From Rhizocola hellebori (GTDB lineage Bacteria > Actinomycetota > Actinomycetes > Mycobacteriales > Micromonosporaceae): a stretch of DNA of 64,000 nucleotides. Location: contig NZ_BONY01000046.1 of the NCBI RefSeq assembly GCF_016862955.1, positions 17,446-81,445 of the forward strand, read 5' to 3'. The notes under the pieces are model-generated. The model saw only the letters and a program-made list of their open reading frames with translations. It made no database searches and had not been told where the DNA came from. How positions within the stretch are numbered: the stretch's first letter is position 1; every line of letters starts with the position of its first letter. Below, one piece after another: positions 9,055 to 17,291 of this stretch. The position numbers and the translations under genes are program-made.

Positions 9055-10980
9055 CTACACCACGATGGTGATGACCACCAGCCCCGCCAGGATCAGACCG
9101 GTGATGACGCCCATCCGGATCAGGCGCGCGCGGGTGACCACCGAGGCGGGGGCGGTGGGCGGAGCGGCCGTAAGCAAGGCACCCGGCTCGCCTCCGGCGA
9201 GTTCGGGTTCGGGCGCGGATTCGGGTTCGGGTACGGCCAGGCGACCCGGCCGCCCGGAAAGGGTGAACCAGCCCCGGAAGGCGAAGGACAATGCCGCGAA
9301 GGCGATGAAGATGCCCAGTGCCCGCGCCAGCGTGGGTATCCATTCCGGGCTGCCCACCGCCGCCTCACGGTTGAGGATCAGCGCGTGCAGGAACAGGAAG
9401 CTGGCCACCGTGTACCCGCCGACCCAACCCCAACGCGACCACCGTGGCGCGGCCGATTCCTGCCAGCGCCGCAGCCGGCCGCCATCCATTCCGCGCAGCG
9501 GCAACAGTCCAAACACGACAGTCTGCACCCCCAGCACGAACAGGCTGCAGTAGATGGCGTCCTCCAGCTTGAGGACCAGATCGGCCTGCGGCAGCGAGGC
9601 GCTCGCGTGCACATCGTTGAGACGCCAGAAGGCGAAGCCGGCCAGGGCCAGGGTCACCGCGACACCGATCAGGATTCCTGCTGCCTCAACGTTTTCCCGT
9701 GGCTTGCGGGCTTGCGGGTCGTTGCGCGGATCGAAGGTGCCGATGAGGCCGTAGGTGTAGCCGGGAACGAAAGCCGCCAGCCGGGAAACCGCCGCCAGCG
9801 CGAAGGCCAGGCCGAGCCCGGCCGGCACGGCGCGGAAAGGCCCGCTCTGCTTCATTCGCCACCGCACATACCACTCCTTGGGCAGGGCGTAGGCCAGAGT
9901 CACGACGGGCACCGTGACGGCAAGCGCGGCGAGCACCATCGCTGTGCTGCCATTGAAACCGGCTCGCGGATCCACGAACGTCATCAGCAGCGCGGCCATC
10001 ACGATGAAGACCAGGAAGCGAGCGGCCTGACCGAGTTGCACCGTCAGGCCCGGCCGGCGCAGCCGGGCGAACCAGCCACTGATTTCCGCCTCATTGTTCT
10101 TTATGGTCTCGTTGACCACCTCGGCCGGGAAACCCACCAGCACCACGACCAGCAGCATGAGCACCATCAATGTCGCGGCGAGCGCGATCGGATCCCACGG
10201 CAGGTCGGAGGGAGCTGGAACCGCGCGCACGAACGGGGCATCGAGCAGATCGGGCTGCGCCTGCGGCACAGTGCCCGCGGCGCCCACGATCCTGGGCGAG
10301 ATGCCGTTCCAGACCAGCGCCATGCGCCAGGTCCTGCCCCCGCACGAGATCTTGATCTCGTTGAGCCCGTCGGTGAACGGCAACACAGCCTCGTACCGGG
10401 AAACGAAGGGCTGCCCCGGATTCACCGCCCAGTCGGCGGATTGCGGCGTGCCCTTGAAGGTCAGGCTCGGCTGCTCGCACGGATAGGCCATCCCGTCCTG
10501 CGCCAGCACCATGCCCACGTGCTTGTCGCCGCGCCCACCGACGAATCCGGCGTGGAAGTTGCCCTCGGCCAGCTTGCCCGACCAGGTGCCAACGCTGTCG
10601 AGCCGGCCTTGCCCGCACCGCACCATCACGCGGTGGTTGACATCGAAGCTGGGCGGCGAGTCCATGAGCAGAATCAGCCGGGCGGTGAACGAGTTGGTGT
10701 TGTAGTAGTTCACCCGATAGTCGAAGCTGTTGCCGAGCTGTACCTGCTGAAAGTCGGGCCGGTAGAGGAAGCGCGTCCGGTCGATGGTGATTTCGATGTC
10801 GGGTGCCGTGCCATCGTCTCGCAACGCGCAGGCCGGAGCGTTGTCCACCACGATGAACGGATCGGGCGCAGTGCCCCAGACGTCCACCGTGCTTCCCGCC
10901 GCCGCGCCCTGGGCAACGCTTCCTTGCGTGCCGAGAACCACACCGAATACCACCGCTAACAGGACAGCCCGCCTCCACAT
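9055..10980 (-). CDS. Multi-pass membrane protein with secreted N-terminal domain
   Basis: A 641-residue protein: signal peptide (about 1-25), an extracytoplasmic domain of roughly 240 residues, a first membrane span (about 265-285), then around eight further hydrophobic spans and a Pro/Glu-rich loop near 600. Within the membrane part is FGLLPLRGMDGG, which resembles the second motif (LDG) of site-2 proteases, but no HExxH motif is present, so proteolytic activity is not supported. Its start is 152 bases from the divergent gene at 11133. I do not recognise a named family. Confidence 0.7.
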   Translation of the reverse strand: MWRRAVLLAVVFGVVLGTQGSVAQGAAAGSTVDVWGTAPDPFIVVDNAPACALRDDGTAPDIEITIDRTRFLYRPDFQQVQLGNSFDYRVNYYNTNSFTARLILLMDSPPSFDVNHRVMVRCGQGRLDSVGTWSGKLAEGNFHAGFVGGRGDKHVGMVLAQDGMAYPCEQPSLTFKGTPQSADWAVNPGQPFVSRYEAVLPFTDGLNEIKISCGGRTWRMALVWNGISPRIVGAAGTVPQAQPDLLDAPFVRAVPAPSDLPWDPIALAATLMVLMLLVVVLVGFPAEVVNETIKNNEAEISGWFARLRRPGLTVQLGQAARFLVFIVMAALLMTFVDPRAGFNGSTAMVLAALAVTVPVVTLAYALPKEWYVRWRMKQSGPFRAVPAGLGLAFALAAVSRLAAFVPGYTYGLIGTFDPRNDPQARKPRENVEAAGILIGVAVTLALAGFAFWRLNDVHASASLPQADLVLKLEDAIYCSLFVLGVQTVVFGLLPLRGMDGGRLRRWQESAAPRWSRWGWVGGYTVASFLFLHALILNREAAVGSPEWIPTLARALGIFIAFAALSFAFRGWFTLSGRPGRLAVPEPESAPEPELAGGEPGALLTAAPPTAPASVVTRARLIRMGVITGLILAGLVVITIVV

Positions 10981-11132
10981 AGCTTGATGCTAAATACTTC
11001 ATCGTGAACCTAGTCCTACTCCGTTGAGCCGACAAAGAACGGACGTTCACCTGGTCACGGAGGCGGTTCGGCTGATGACTGACCGTGCCCTCCTCCTAAT
11101 AGGACACGAATTTCAGCGAATAAAGTCGGTGG

Positions 11133-11822
11133 GTGCGAAAATTCATCGCGTTGGGAATCACGTTGGGGGCAGCGGCGTTTCTTCCCGACCTCATGTCCGA
11201 CGCGGCGGCTCCATATGCGACGCCGCTGGTGAGCTCGGGATTTGCCTGGGGAGTTGTGGCGCTGTACGCCGGGCACACAGCCAAGACTCCGCGATCGGCC
11301 GCAGTTACCGCGAGTGCCGTGCTGATCTTGGCGACGATCGTCTACTACGGGCTCATCCTGTTCGTCAGTCAGCGCTGGATGATCAGCGCCGAGAACTCCG
11401 AAGACGGCTTACCGTCCTATGCCGGTCTGCACGGGCTGGTGCGAACGTTCGCGCTCTGGATGATCTGCGGGGCGGCCGGCGGCGCCGTCATCGGGTCGCT
11501 CGGCCATGCCATGCGCGTCGGTCAGACGCGGCTCGGATCGGTGGCGGCCGGGCTGGCCGCGGGTTTGCTTGCCGGCCAAGCCTGCTTCACCCTGGTCTTC
11601 GTCAGGTCGATCTGGTCCGGCCCGCTGGATGCTTTCGATCTGTCGAAGCTGGTGCCGTCCCTGGCACAGATCCTGCTGACGGCTACCGTCATGGCACTTT
11701 TGCTCGCGCCGCACTGGCGGGCGATGTCCATCCGCTGGTTCGGTCTCGCCGCGGCCGCCTCGTTGACCGTGAGCATTCTGATCTGGTACCTGATCACCTG
11801 GGCCCGCGCCGCGCTCTACTAA
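11133..11822 (+). CDS. Integral membrane protein, DUF6518-like
   Basis: A 229-residue protein with about six hydrophobic spans, beginning MRKFIALGITLGAAAFLPDL and ending in a span followed by TWARAALY. It resembles the actinobacterial DUF6518 family of unknown function by general layout only. Start GTG at 11133, with a GGTGG sequence close upstream. The next gene, a flavin oxidoreductase, starts 52 bases later. Confidence 0.65.
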   Translation: MRKFIALGITLGAAAFLPDLMSDAAAPYATPLVSSGFAWGVVALYAGHTAKTPRSAAVTASAVLILATIVYYGLILFVSQRWMISAENSEDGLPSYAGLHGLVRTFALWMICGAAGGAVIGSLGHAMRVGQTRLGSVAAGLAAGLLAGQACFTLVFVRSIWSGPLDAFDLSKLVPSLAQILLTATVMALLLAPHWRAMSIRWFGLAAAASLTVSILIWYLITWARAALY

Positions 11823-11874
11823 CCCGCGGCCGGGTCTGGCGTGACACATGTGGATGGCTCACTAAGCTGTCAGA

Positions 11875-12732
11875 GTGACTGAAACCCTCAAATTCGCCCT
11901 ATACGGTCTGCATCGCGGCAGCAGTGTCGATCCGCAGATCATGGCAAGGCGCGCCCGCGCGGCGGAGGCGGCGGGCTTCGAGGCGCTTTGGGTGGGCGAT
12001 CATATTGCGCTTCCCTTCGACGCCCCGGATCCGGCCGACGAACCGCGGCTGGAGACGATCGTCGCGTTGACCTATCTGGCCGCGGTGACCAGCCGGGTGC
12101 GCCTGGGCGCGGCGGTGCTGGTGCTTCCGCAGCGCCAGCCGGTGCTGCTGGCCAAGCAGATCGCGTCGCTGGACGTGCTCGCGGGGGGCCGGTTGACCGT
12201 GGGGATCGGCGTCGGGTACGTGGAGCAGGAGCTGAGCGCGCTGGGCGTGCCCATGGCCGGCCGCGGTGAACGCGCGGACGAGTACCTCGAGGCCATGCGC
12301 GTCCTGTGGGACGAGCCGCCACCCGTCTTCGATGGCAGCCAGGTCAGCTTCGCCGGCATCCTGCAGCGGCCCCGGCCGGTGCAGCGGCCACATCCGCCGA
12401 TCGTGGTCGGCGGCGAGTCCCCGGCCGCGTACCGGCGCGCGGTGCGCAGCGGCAACGGCTGGTACGGGTGGGAGCTAGATCTTGACAAGACGGCCGAGGC
12501 GATCTCGCGATTGAGCGCGGCCGCCGAGCGCTACGGCCGGCCGGAGAATCTAGGCCCGCTCGAAATCACGATCACTCCCCCGGGCATGGTCGACGTGGCG
12601 ACCGCTCGCCGCTATGCCGAGCTCGGCGTGCACCGGCTCGCCTTCCAGCCGCCCACCATGGCGGGCAACGCCATCGACGAGCTGATCTCCGAAGTGGGCG
12701 AAACCCTTGTGGGCAAAGTAGATCCATATTAG
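11875..12732 (+). CDS. LLM-class (luciferase-like) flavin-dependent oxidoreductase
   Basis: A 285-residue TIM-barrel oxidoreductase of the luciferase-like monooxygenase superfamily, which uses FMN or F420. Family features seen include ARAAEAAGFEALWVGDHIA near the start, LDVLAGGRLTVGIGVGY around 100-120, and RPHPPIVVGGESPAAYRRA around 180. The length is normal. GTG at 11875 is taken as start. It lies just upstream of the putative RiPP operon but is separated from it by 285 bases with a palindrome, so it probably belongs to a different transcript. Confidence 0.85.
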   Translation: MTETLKFALYGLHRGSSVDPQIMARRARAAEAAGFEALWVGDHIALPFDAPDPADEPRLETIVALTYLAAVTSRVRLGAAVLVLPQRQPVLLAKQIASLDVLAGGRLTVGIGVGYVEQELSALGVPMAGRGERADEYLEAMRVLWDEPPPVFDGSQVSFAGILQRPRPVQRPHPPIVVGGESPAAYRRAVRSGNGWYGWELDLDKTAEAISRLSAAAERYGRPENLGPLEITITPPGMVDVATARRYAELGVHRLAFQPPTMAGNAIDELISEVGETLVGKVDPY

Positions 12733-13017
12733 ATTGATCTGTGTGATTAGAATCACATTGACTACTTTAAGTTTTCGAATCTCTCGTACACAGCGATCTC
12801 CATCTATTCATGCAGAAACGCTAGGTTACCTTCATCTATGACGATGATGTTACACAACGGACATAATCCACTAGCCCTCCAGTGATTCTCCAAGGTGGCT
12901 CTAGGTAATCGGCCGATATATTCACGTCCTTGACGGTCTGGGAACGCCAAGACAAGTATTTCCAACGGCTGGCCAATAACCTGTCGCTGCTCTTGGGGGA
13001 GAGGAGGTTGAACGGAA
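12733..13017 (+). promoter_or_regulatory. AT-richer leader region of the RiPP operon
   Basis: This 285-base gap is clearly less GC-rich than its surroundings. It holds the CRP-like palindrome at 12742-12757 and, next to the precursor gene, the ribosome-binding sequence GGAGAGGAGG about 8 bases before the ATG at 13018. A TTGACG at 12930-12935 could be a -35, but only a weak -10-like AAGTAT follows after 18 bases. I see no convincing complete gene here. Confidence 0.5.
12742..12757. promoter_or_regulatory. CRP/GlxR-like palindromic operator
   Basis: TGTGATTAGAATCACA is a perfect inverted repeat that fits the CRP-family consensus TGTGA-N6-TCACA. It lies 10 bases after the oxidoreductase stop and about 260 bases before the precursor start, and no other gene is near enough downstream to be its likely target. 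Binding by a CRP/GlxR-type regulator is inferred from the pattern. Confidence 0.55.
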
Positions 13018-13128
13018 ATGGCTGAGACCCTGTTGGAGACCACCTCTGAGGAGGTCGTCGAAACCCTCGACGTGGTTGAGGAGACGTCTGCTTACGACGT
13101 CATGCTGCTCCAGTCAAGCGCCTACTGA
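13018..13128 (+). CDS. Putative RiPP precursor peptide (36 aa)
   Basis: A short gene with a strong Shine-Dalgarno sequence (GGAGAGGAGG) encoding 36 residues. The first two thirds are acidic and Thr/Val-rich (starting MAETLLETTSEEVVETL), typical of a leader. The end, EETSAYDVMLLQSSAY, is hydrophobic and repeats SAY, which makes it the probable core. There is no Cys, so thiazoles and thioether rings are excluded; Ser, Thr and the two Tyr are the likely targets for modification. It is the first gene of a one-directional operon with two SagB-type dehydrogenases, a peptidase, a methyltransferase and an exporter. The hairpin that follows it supports selective high expression. Its mature product is unknown. 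Confidence 0.75.
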   Translation: MAETLLETTSEEVVETLDVVEETSAYDVMLLQSSAY

Positions 13129-13155
13129 GTAGTGGTCGCGTAGTAACAACAGCAT

Positions 13156-13193
13156 CATGGCGTGGCCGATGCCTTCCATCCATCCACGCCATG
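13156..13193 (+). terminator. Hairpin behind the precursor gene, likely attenuator or mRNA-processing site
   Basis: CATGGCGTGG (13156-13165) pairs perfectly with CCACGCCATG (13184-13193) across an 18-base loop, between the precursor stop and the ribosome-binding site of the first dehydrogenase. There is no T-run, so partial termination or stabilisation of the upstream mRNA is more likely than full termination. Confidence 0.55.
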
Positions 13194-13235
13194 GTGCGCC
13201 CTCAAGGCCCAGGAATCCTTTCTGGAGGAGCAGTC

Positions 13236-14354
13236 ATGGTCGTCAGGCTCAATCCCGCCGTGCGCCTCATTCCGCCCTCGGAGGTGATCGGTGACCACTG
13301 GATGGCGGAGAACCTCCTGGAACGAAAGCGCTACAAGGTTTCCCGGCGGACAGCCGCCACCCTGGCGGCCGCCTGCCGCCCACAGGATCCGGAAATGCTG
13401 GCCAAGCGGCTGGCGGAAGTGGACACCAGCGGCGAATCGGTGTGGGTGTGGGAAAAGCTGATCGCGTCGCTGTGTGAACGCGGGCTTATCGTTGACGCCG
13501 CAACAATCGACGACGATCCGCAACTCGCCTGGTTCGTCAATCTGAGAAAGAGCTGGAGCCGATTCGGCTGGCACGAGGCAGCCGAATACCACGCGCTCTC
13601 CTTCGACTATCCGTGCATGGACTACTCCGAGGCGGCGGCCTTCCTGGCGGATCAGGCGCGCATGCGCGGTTACCAGGCCGATGAGCCGGACACAGATCGG
13701 TTCAAGCTTGAGTACCTGGATCGGCCGGGTGTTTCGCTTCCCGAACCGGAGACCGACATTCCGACGATGAGCGCCCGCACCGCCTGGGCCGACCATCCCG
13801 AGCCCGCCGTTGTCGACTTCGAGTCACTGTCCAAAGTGGTCTCATTGTCGTTCGGCGCGATCGGCGCGATCATCCCCAGAACCGACTCGGCACCGTTGCT
13901 CCGCCGCAGCAGCCCGTCCGGAGGCGGGCGCAACCCCTCCGAGGGCTATGTCATCGTGCGCGACGTACCCGGCCTCGAACCGGGTTGGTACCACATCACC
14001 ATGAGGCCGTTCAGCCTGCGCCGCCTCGACGGGCCGCAGACCGACGAGCAGAGCCTCATGCGCCTGTTCCCGGAGACCCTCGAGCGGTTCCCCTTCCCCA
14101 TCAAGGCCCTGGTCGTCATCACGAGCATGTTCGAGCGCAACATGTACCGCTACCGCGAACCGCGGACCTTCCGGACCGTGCACATGGATGCCGGCCACAT
14201 CGCCAGCTCCATGCGGATCTCGGCACGCTCGCTGGGCCTGGTCGGCGGCATCTTCTACTGCGACATCGCCACCGCAATCGAGCAAGCGCTGGGCCTCGAC
14301 GGGATGGCTGAGGGGTACATGCTCACGGTGGCCCTCGCCGACGGTATCGCCTGA
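13236..14354 (+). CDS. SagB-type peptide dehydrogenase 1
   Basis: A 372-residue FMN-dependent nitroreductase-fold protein of the SagB type, the family that oxidises azolines in azole-containing RiPPs. The N-terminal part (about 20-110) looks like a winged-helix, RRE-like module (NLLERKRYKVSRRTAATLAAA; WEKLIASLCERGLIVDA). The catalytic half carries LLRRSSPSGGGRNPSEGYVI (about 225-245) and MYRYREPRTFRTVHMDAGHI (about 300-325), both hallmarks of SagB. The ATG at 13236 is chosen over 13191 because GGAGGAG sits just before it. No YcaO cyclodehydratase lies nearby, so an ordinary azoline substrate is unlikely and another desaturation is inferred. Confidence 0.85.
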   Translation: MVVRLNPAVRLIPPSEVIGDHWMAENLLERKRYKVSRRTAATLAAACRPQDPEMLAKRLAEVDTSGESVWVWEKLIASLCERGLIVDAATIDDDPQLAWFVNLRKSWSRFGWHEAAEYHALSFDYPCMDYSEAAAFLADQARMRGYQADEPDTDRFKLEYLDRPGVSLPEPETDIPTMSARTAWADHPEPAVVDFESLSKVVSLSFGAIGAIIPRTDSAPLLRRSSPSGGGRNPSEGYVIVRDVPGLEPGWYHITMRPFSLRRLDGPQTDEQSLMRLFPETLERFPFPIKALVVITSMFERNMYRYREPRTFRTVHMDAGHIASSMRISARSLGLVGGIFYCDIATAIEQALGLDGMAEGYMLTVALADGIA

Positions 14355-14373
14355 GCGCGGAAAGGGTTACACA

Positions 14374-15471
14374 ATGTCTTCGGCTGGACATGACGAAGCC
14401 CCATGGCCGGTGGGCATGCGGGTGCGCCCGGCGGTCGATCCGGCCTCGCCGGACGTCGAGGTCGCCGACACCGTTACCGGAAAACGGTTCCGGTGGGCGC
14501 CTGAGTCGCTGGCGCGCTTCATCCTCGACGGCGGGGTGTCCCGGCGCGATCTCGCCGGGGACGGCGACTCGTGGCAGAAGGTGTTCAACGCCAACACGCG
14601 AACCCATTTGGTGCCTGGCTGGCGGCACTGGCAGGATCGCGGATGGCACCCCTCCGACCAGTACTACGCCGCGTCGCGGCGGTGGGACTTTGTCGACGCC
14701 ACCGACATCGACGGCGCTATCCGCACCGATGCCGTGCGCCGGTATCTGAGCACCGATGGCCCGCCCGCGGAGGAGGCGAAGCCCACCGGGCCGCGCATCC
14801 CGCTCGGACAGCCGAAGGAACCGGGCGACATGCAAGTCTCACAGCTACTGGTCACCCGGCGCAGCGGGCGCGCCTACCTGCCCAAGCCGGTGCCGTTGGA
14901 GCGGCTTTCCGGTCTGCTCTGGTATGCCCTGGCGGAGGTGCGCAAGCGGCGCGAGGCCACCAGTGCCGACGAGCCTATGTCCTATTTGGACAGTTATGGA
15001 TCTGCGTGGGACTTCTACCTATGCGTGTACAACGTGGACGGGCTCGAGGCGGGCGTCTACCGGTACGAGATACTCACCCACGAGCTGATCGGCATCCGCC
15101 CGGGCGACCATCGAGACGCGATGATCGATGCCTTGCAGGGCATGCACTCCCCCGCCACCGCCGCGTGGACCCTGGGATTTGTGGCCGACTTTCCCCGGTA
15201 CCAGTGGAGGTATAGGCATGAGCATGGCCTGCGCCGGCTCTACCTCGAATCGGGCATCCTGGCGCAGGAGGTCATCATCCTGGGCATGTCCTACGGCCTG
15301 AGCACGCTGGTCACCCCTGCCCAGAAGGATCGGCCATATCTGGACCTGCACAGGCTTTCCGAGTCGCGCTACTCACCGGTCTACACCCTGACCATGGGCT
15401 TTTCGCGCGGCTCGTCCGGGGTGGACTTCGCCGACGAGTCCCGTGACCGCACGCACACGGGGCTGTCATGA
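14374..15471 (+). CDS. SagB-type peptide dehydrogenase 2
   Basis: A 365-residue second SagB/nitroreductase-fold protein, strongly diverged from the first. After an N-terminal region of about 140 residues (with GWRHWQDRGWHPSDQYYAAS), the nitroreductase part starts near QLLVTRRSGRAYLPKPVPL (about 155) and continues through DFYLCVYNVDGLEAGVYRYE and RRLYLESGILAQEVIILGMS, family features of FMN-binding dehydrogenases. AAAGGG precedes the ATG at 14374. The gene overlaps the following peptidase gene by ATGA, which indicates translational coupling. Working as a heteromer with dehydrogenase 1 or on a second residue are both possible. Confidence 0.85.
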   Translation: MSSAGHDEAPWPVGMRVRPAVDPASPDVEVADTVTGKRFRWAPESLARFILDGGVSRRDLAGDGDSWQKVFNANTRTHLVPGWRHWQDRGWHPSDQYYAASRRWDFVDATDIDGAIRTDAVRRYLSTDGPPAEEAKPTGPRIPLGQPKEPGDMQVSQLLVTRRSGRAYLPKPVPLERLSGLLWYALAEVRKRREATSADEPMSYLDSYGSAWDFYLCVYNVDGLEAGVYRYEILTHELIGIRPGDHRDAMIDALQGMHSPATAAWTLGFVADFPRYQWRYRHEHGLRRLYLESGILAQEVIILGMSYGLSTLVTPAQKDRPYLDLHRLSESRYSPVYTLTMGFSRGSSGVDFADESRDRTHTGLS

Positions 15472-17291
15472 GCCTGCTTCTTCGGCGCGCGCTACTGGCG
15501 CAGGAACGCAACACCTTTCCGCGCCTGTCACCGGACGGTCAGCGGATCGTCTTCATCCGCACCGACGACGCCGGGCAGGAGCTGTGGCTGCGTGCGAACG
15601 ACGGAAGCGAACACCAGCTCGCGGCGCATCACGGCGAGATGATCACGGATCTGCGCTGGACCGCCGACGGTAGCGTGCTGCTCTACCGATGCACCGAACG
15701 CGGGCGGGAGAGCTGGCGGCTGACCGGGATGAGGATGGGCAGCCTGGAACGGATTCGCCTGCCCGCTTCCGGGCCGGTCGCGGAGTATTGGCTGGCGCAC
15801 CACGATTCCGCCGTGGTCGTCTACACCAGCCGTGGCGACCTGATCCGCGCCGACCTCGCCGATCGCGACGCGCAGCCGGTCGTGATCGCCAAGAATCCCG
15901 GCTATCACCGATGGCTGGTGGACGGCCAGGCCCGGCCGCGCGGCGGCACCCGCCTCACCGAGGACGGGTCGGCCCACGTGTTGCTCGGCGACGACCTCGA
16001 CTCCGCCCGAAGCGTGCTCAAGCTGGAGGTGGAGGAGGTCATCGACCTGTCCATCCAGGGGTTCAGCCGTGACGGGGAAAGGCTTTTCCTGCTCACCAGC
16101 TACGGTGCCGCCACGCGGCGGCTGATCGCGATCGACTCGTCAAGCGCGGCTGTGCACACCGTTTACGAGCACGCTCAGCTCGACATCGAAAGCTATCCGA
16201 TCGCGGGCGAGGGGGTCTGGTTCGATCCCCGGACAGGCGAGCCGGACGTGTGCACGGTGATGGATCAGCGGTTGCACTACCACGCGCTCTCCCCGGAAAT
16301 GGCCACGGCCGTGCGGCCGCTGGCGGCGACCCCGCACGACTCGGCTGTGATCATCGATCGCAGCGCCGATGACCGTACCTGGCTCATCGTCTATGTACGA
16401 GACAACGGCCCGATCTCCTACCACGCCTTCGATCCGGCGAGCGGCAAGTCGGAGCCGCTGTTCGACAATCGCCCGGATCTGGCCGGGCACCGCCTGCCGA
16501 AGCTCGAAGACTTTCACTACGTGGCCGGCGACGGCCGGCCGCTGAGCGGATACCTGATGCGCCCCTTGGACTGCGACGGCCCGCTGCCCACGGTGGTGAT
16601 GGTCCACGGCGGCCCGGCCGGGCGCGACCTGTGGCGCTTCTATGCCGACGCGCAATATCTGGCGTCGCTGGGCTACCTGTCGCTGCACATCAACTATCGC
16701 GGATCCCGCGGCTTCGGCATCGACTTTCGCCAATCGGGCAATGGCGAATGGGGCGGCCGGATGCAGGAGGATCTATACGATGCGGTGTCGGTCGCCATCA
16801 GCCGCGGGTTGGTCGATGGCGATCGGGTGGCCTTCCTGGGCGCCTCCTACGGCGGCTACGCGGCGCTGCTCGGGTCCACCGCCCGGCCGGACCTGGTCCG
16901 GTGCGCCATCGCCATCAGCGCGCCCTGCGACCTGGTGTCGTTTGTTCAGAAACCGCCACCGTATTGGCAGCCACTGTCCATTTTGCTCAGACGCCAGATC
17001 TCCCAGCTCAGTGACGGCCGCCAGCTCAACGACCAGGAGCTCGCGCGCAGGTCACCTATCCACACGCTGTCCAAGTCCTCCTCGCCGATCCTGCTGGCGC
17101 ACGGCATCCGCGATCCGCGGGTGCCCGAGGCCGAGGTGGACCGCTTTGTCGCCAAGGCTCAGGCCATGGGTGTTCCGGTCCGCTATCTGCGCTTCGCCGA
17201 TGAGGGCCACCACGTGAAGTCCAATGCCAATCGGGCCGTTCTGTTCCGGGCCATCGAGGAGTTTCTGGAGGCACACCTTGCCATCCGCTAA
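15468..17291 (+). CDS. S9-family peptidase, possible RiPP leader or core-processing protease
   Basis: A 607-residue prolyl-oligopeptidase-like (S9) serine peptidase: an N-terminal beta-propeller with TolB-like repeats (about 10-330) and a C-terminal alpha/beta hydrolase. The nucleophile is in GASYGGYA (Ser about 460), the acid in HGIRDPRVP (Asp about 548) and the His in DEGHHVKS (about 580). No signal peptide is present, so it should act in the cytoplasm, on short peptides as is usual for S9. The gene is coupled by ATGA to the upstream dehydrogenase and overlaps the next gene by 14 bases, so it is probably the maturation protease of the cluster. Confidence 0.85.
   Translation: MSLLLRRALLAQERNTFPRLSPDGQRIVFIRTDDAGQELWLRANDGSEHQLAAHHGEMITDLRWTADGSVLLYRCTERGRESWRLTGMRMGSLERIRLPASGPVAEYWLAHHDSAVVVYTSRGDLIRADLADRDAQPVVIAKNPGYHRWLVDGQARPRGGTRLTEDGSAHVLLGDDLDSARSVLKLEVEEVIDLSIQGFSRDGERLFLLTSYGAATRRLIAIDSSSAAVHTVYEHAQLDIESYPIAGEGVWFDPRTGEPDVCTVMDQRLHYHALSPEMATAVRPLAATPHDSAVIIDRSADDRTWLIVYVRDNGPISYHAFDPASGKSEPLFDNRPDLAGHRLPKLEDFHYVAGDGRPLSGYLMRPLDCDGPLPTVVMVHGGPAGRDLWRFYADAQYLASLGYLSLHINYRGSRGFGIDFRQSGNGEWGGRMQEDLYDAVSVAISRGLVDGDRVAFLGASYGGYAALLGSTARPDLVRCAIAISAPCDLVSFVQKPPPYWQPLSILLRRQISQLSDGRQLNDQELARRSPIHTLSKSSSPILLAHGIRDPRVPEAEVDRFVAKAQAMGVPVRYLRFADEGHHVKSNANRAVLFRAIEEFLEAHLAIR

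Noticed and set aside
7613..9553. Long plus-strand frame (646 codons) opposite the glucosidase
   Set aside because: It lies across the well-supported glucosidase and the membrane protein on the other strand; long antisense frames are expected at high GC content and it shows no domain.
12838..12885. 15-codon frame (MTMMLHNG...) in the leader region, possible regulatory leader peptide
   Set aside because: No ribosome-binding site, no hairpin placed for attenuation, and no relation to any gene.
12930..12959. TTGACG with AAGTAT as a complete promoter before the precursor
   Set aside because: The -10-like hexamer matches only half of the consensus and lacks the first T, so it is kept only as a weak remark.
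12804..13043. 79-residue frame on the minus strand overlapping the precursor start
   Set aside because: It overlaps the ribosome-binding site and first codons of the precursor, has no recognisable domain, and the precursor with its strong Shine-Dalgarno sequence explains the region better. It could be a remnant of an older gene.
13236..15471. Cluster as an ordinary thiazole/oxazole-modified microcin
   Set aside because: No YcaO cyclodehydratase is present and the precursor has no Cys, so the SagB proteins alone do not make this a standard azole cluster.
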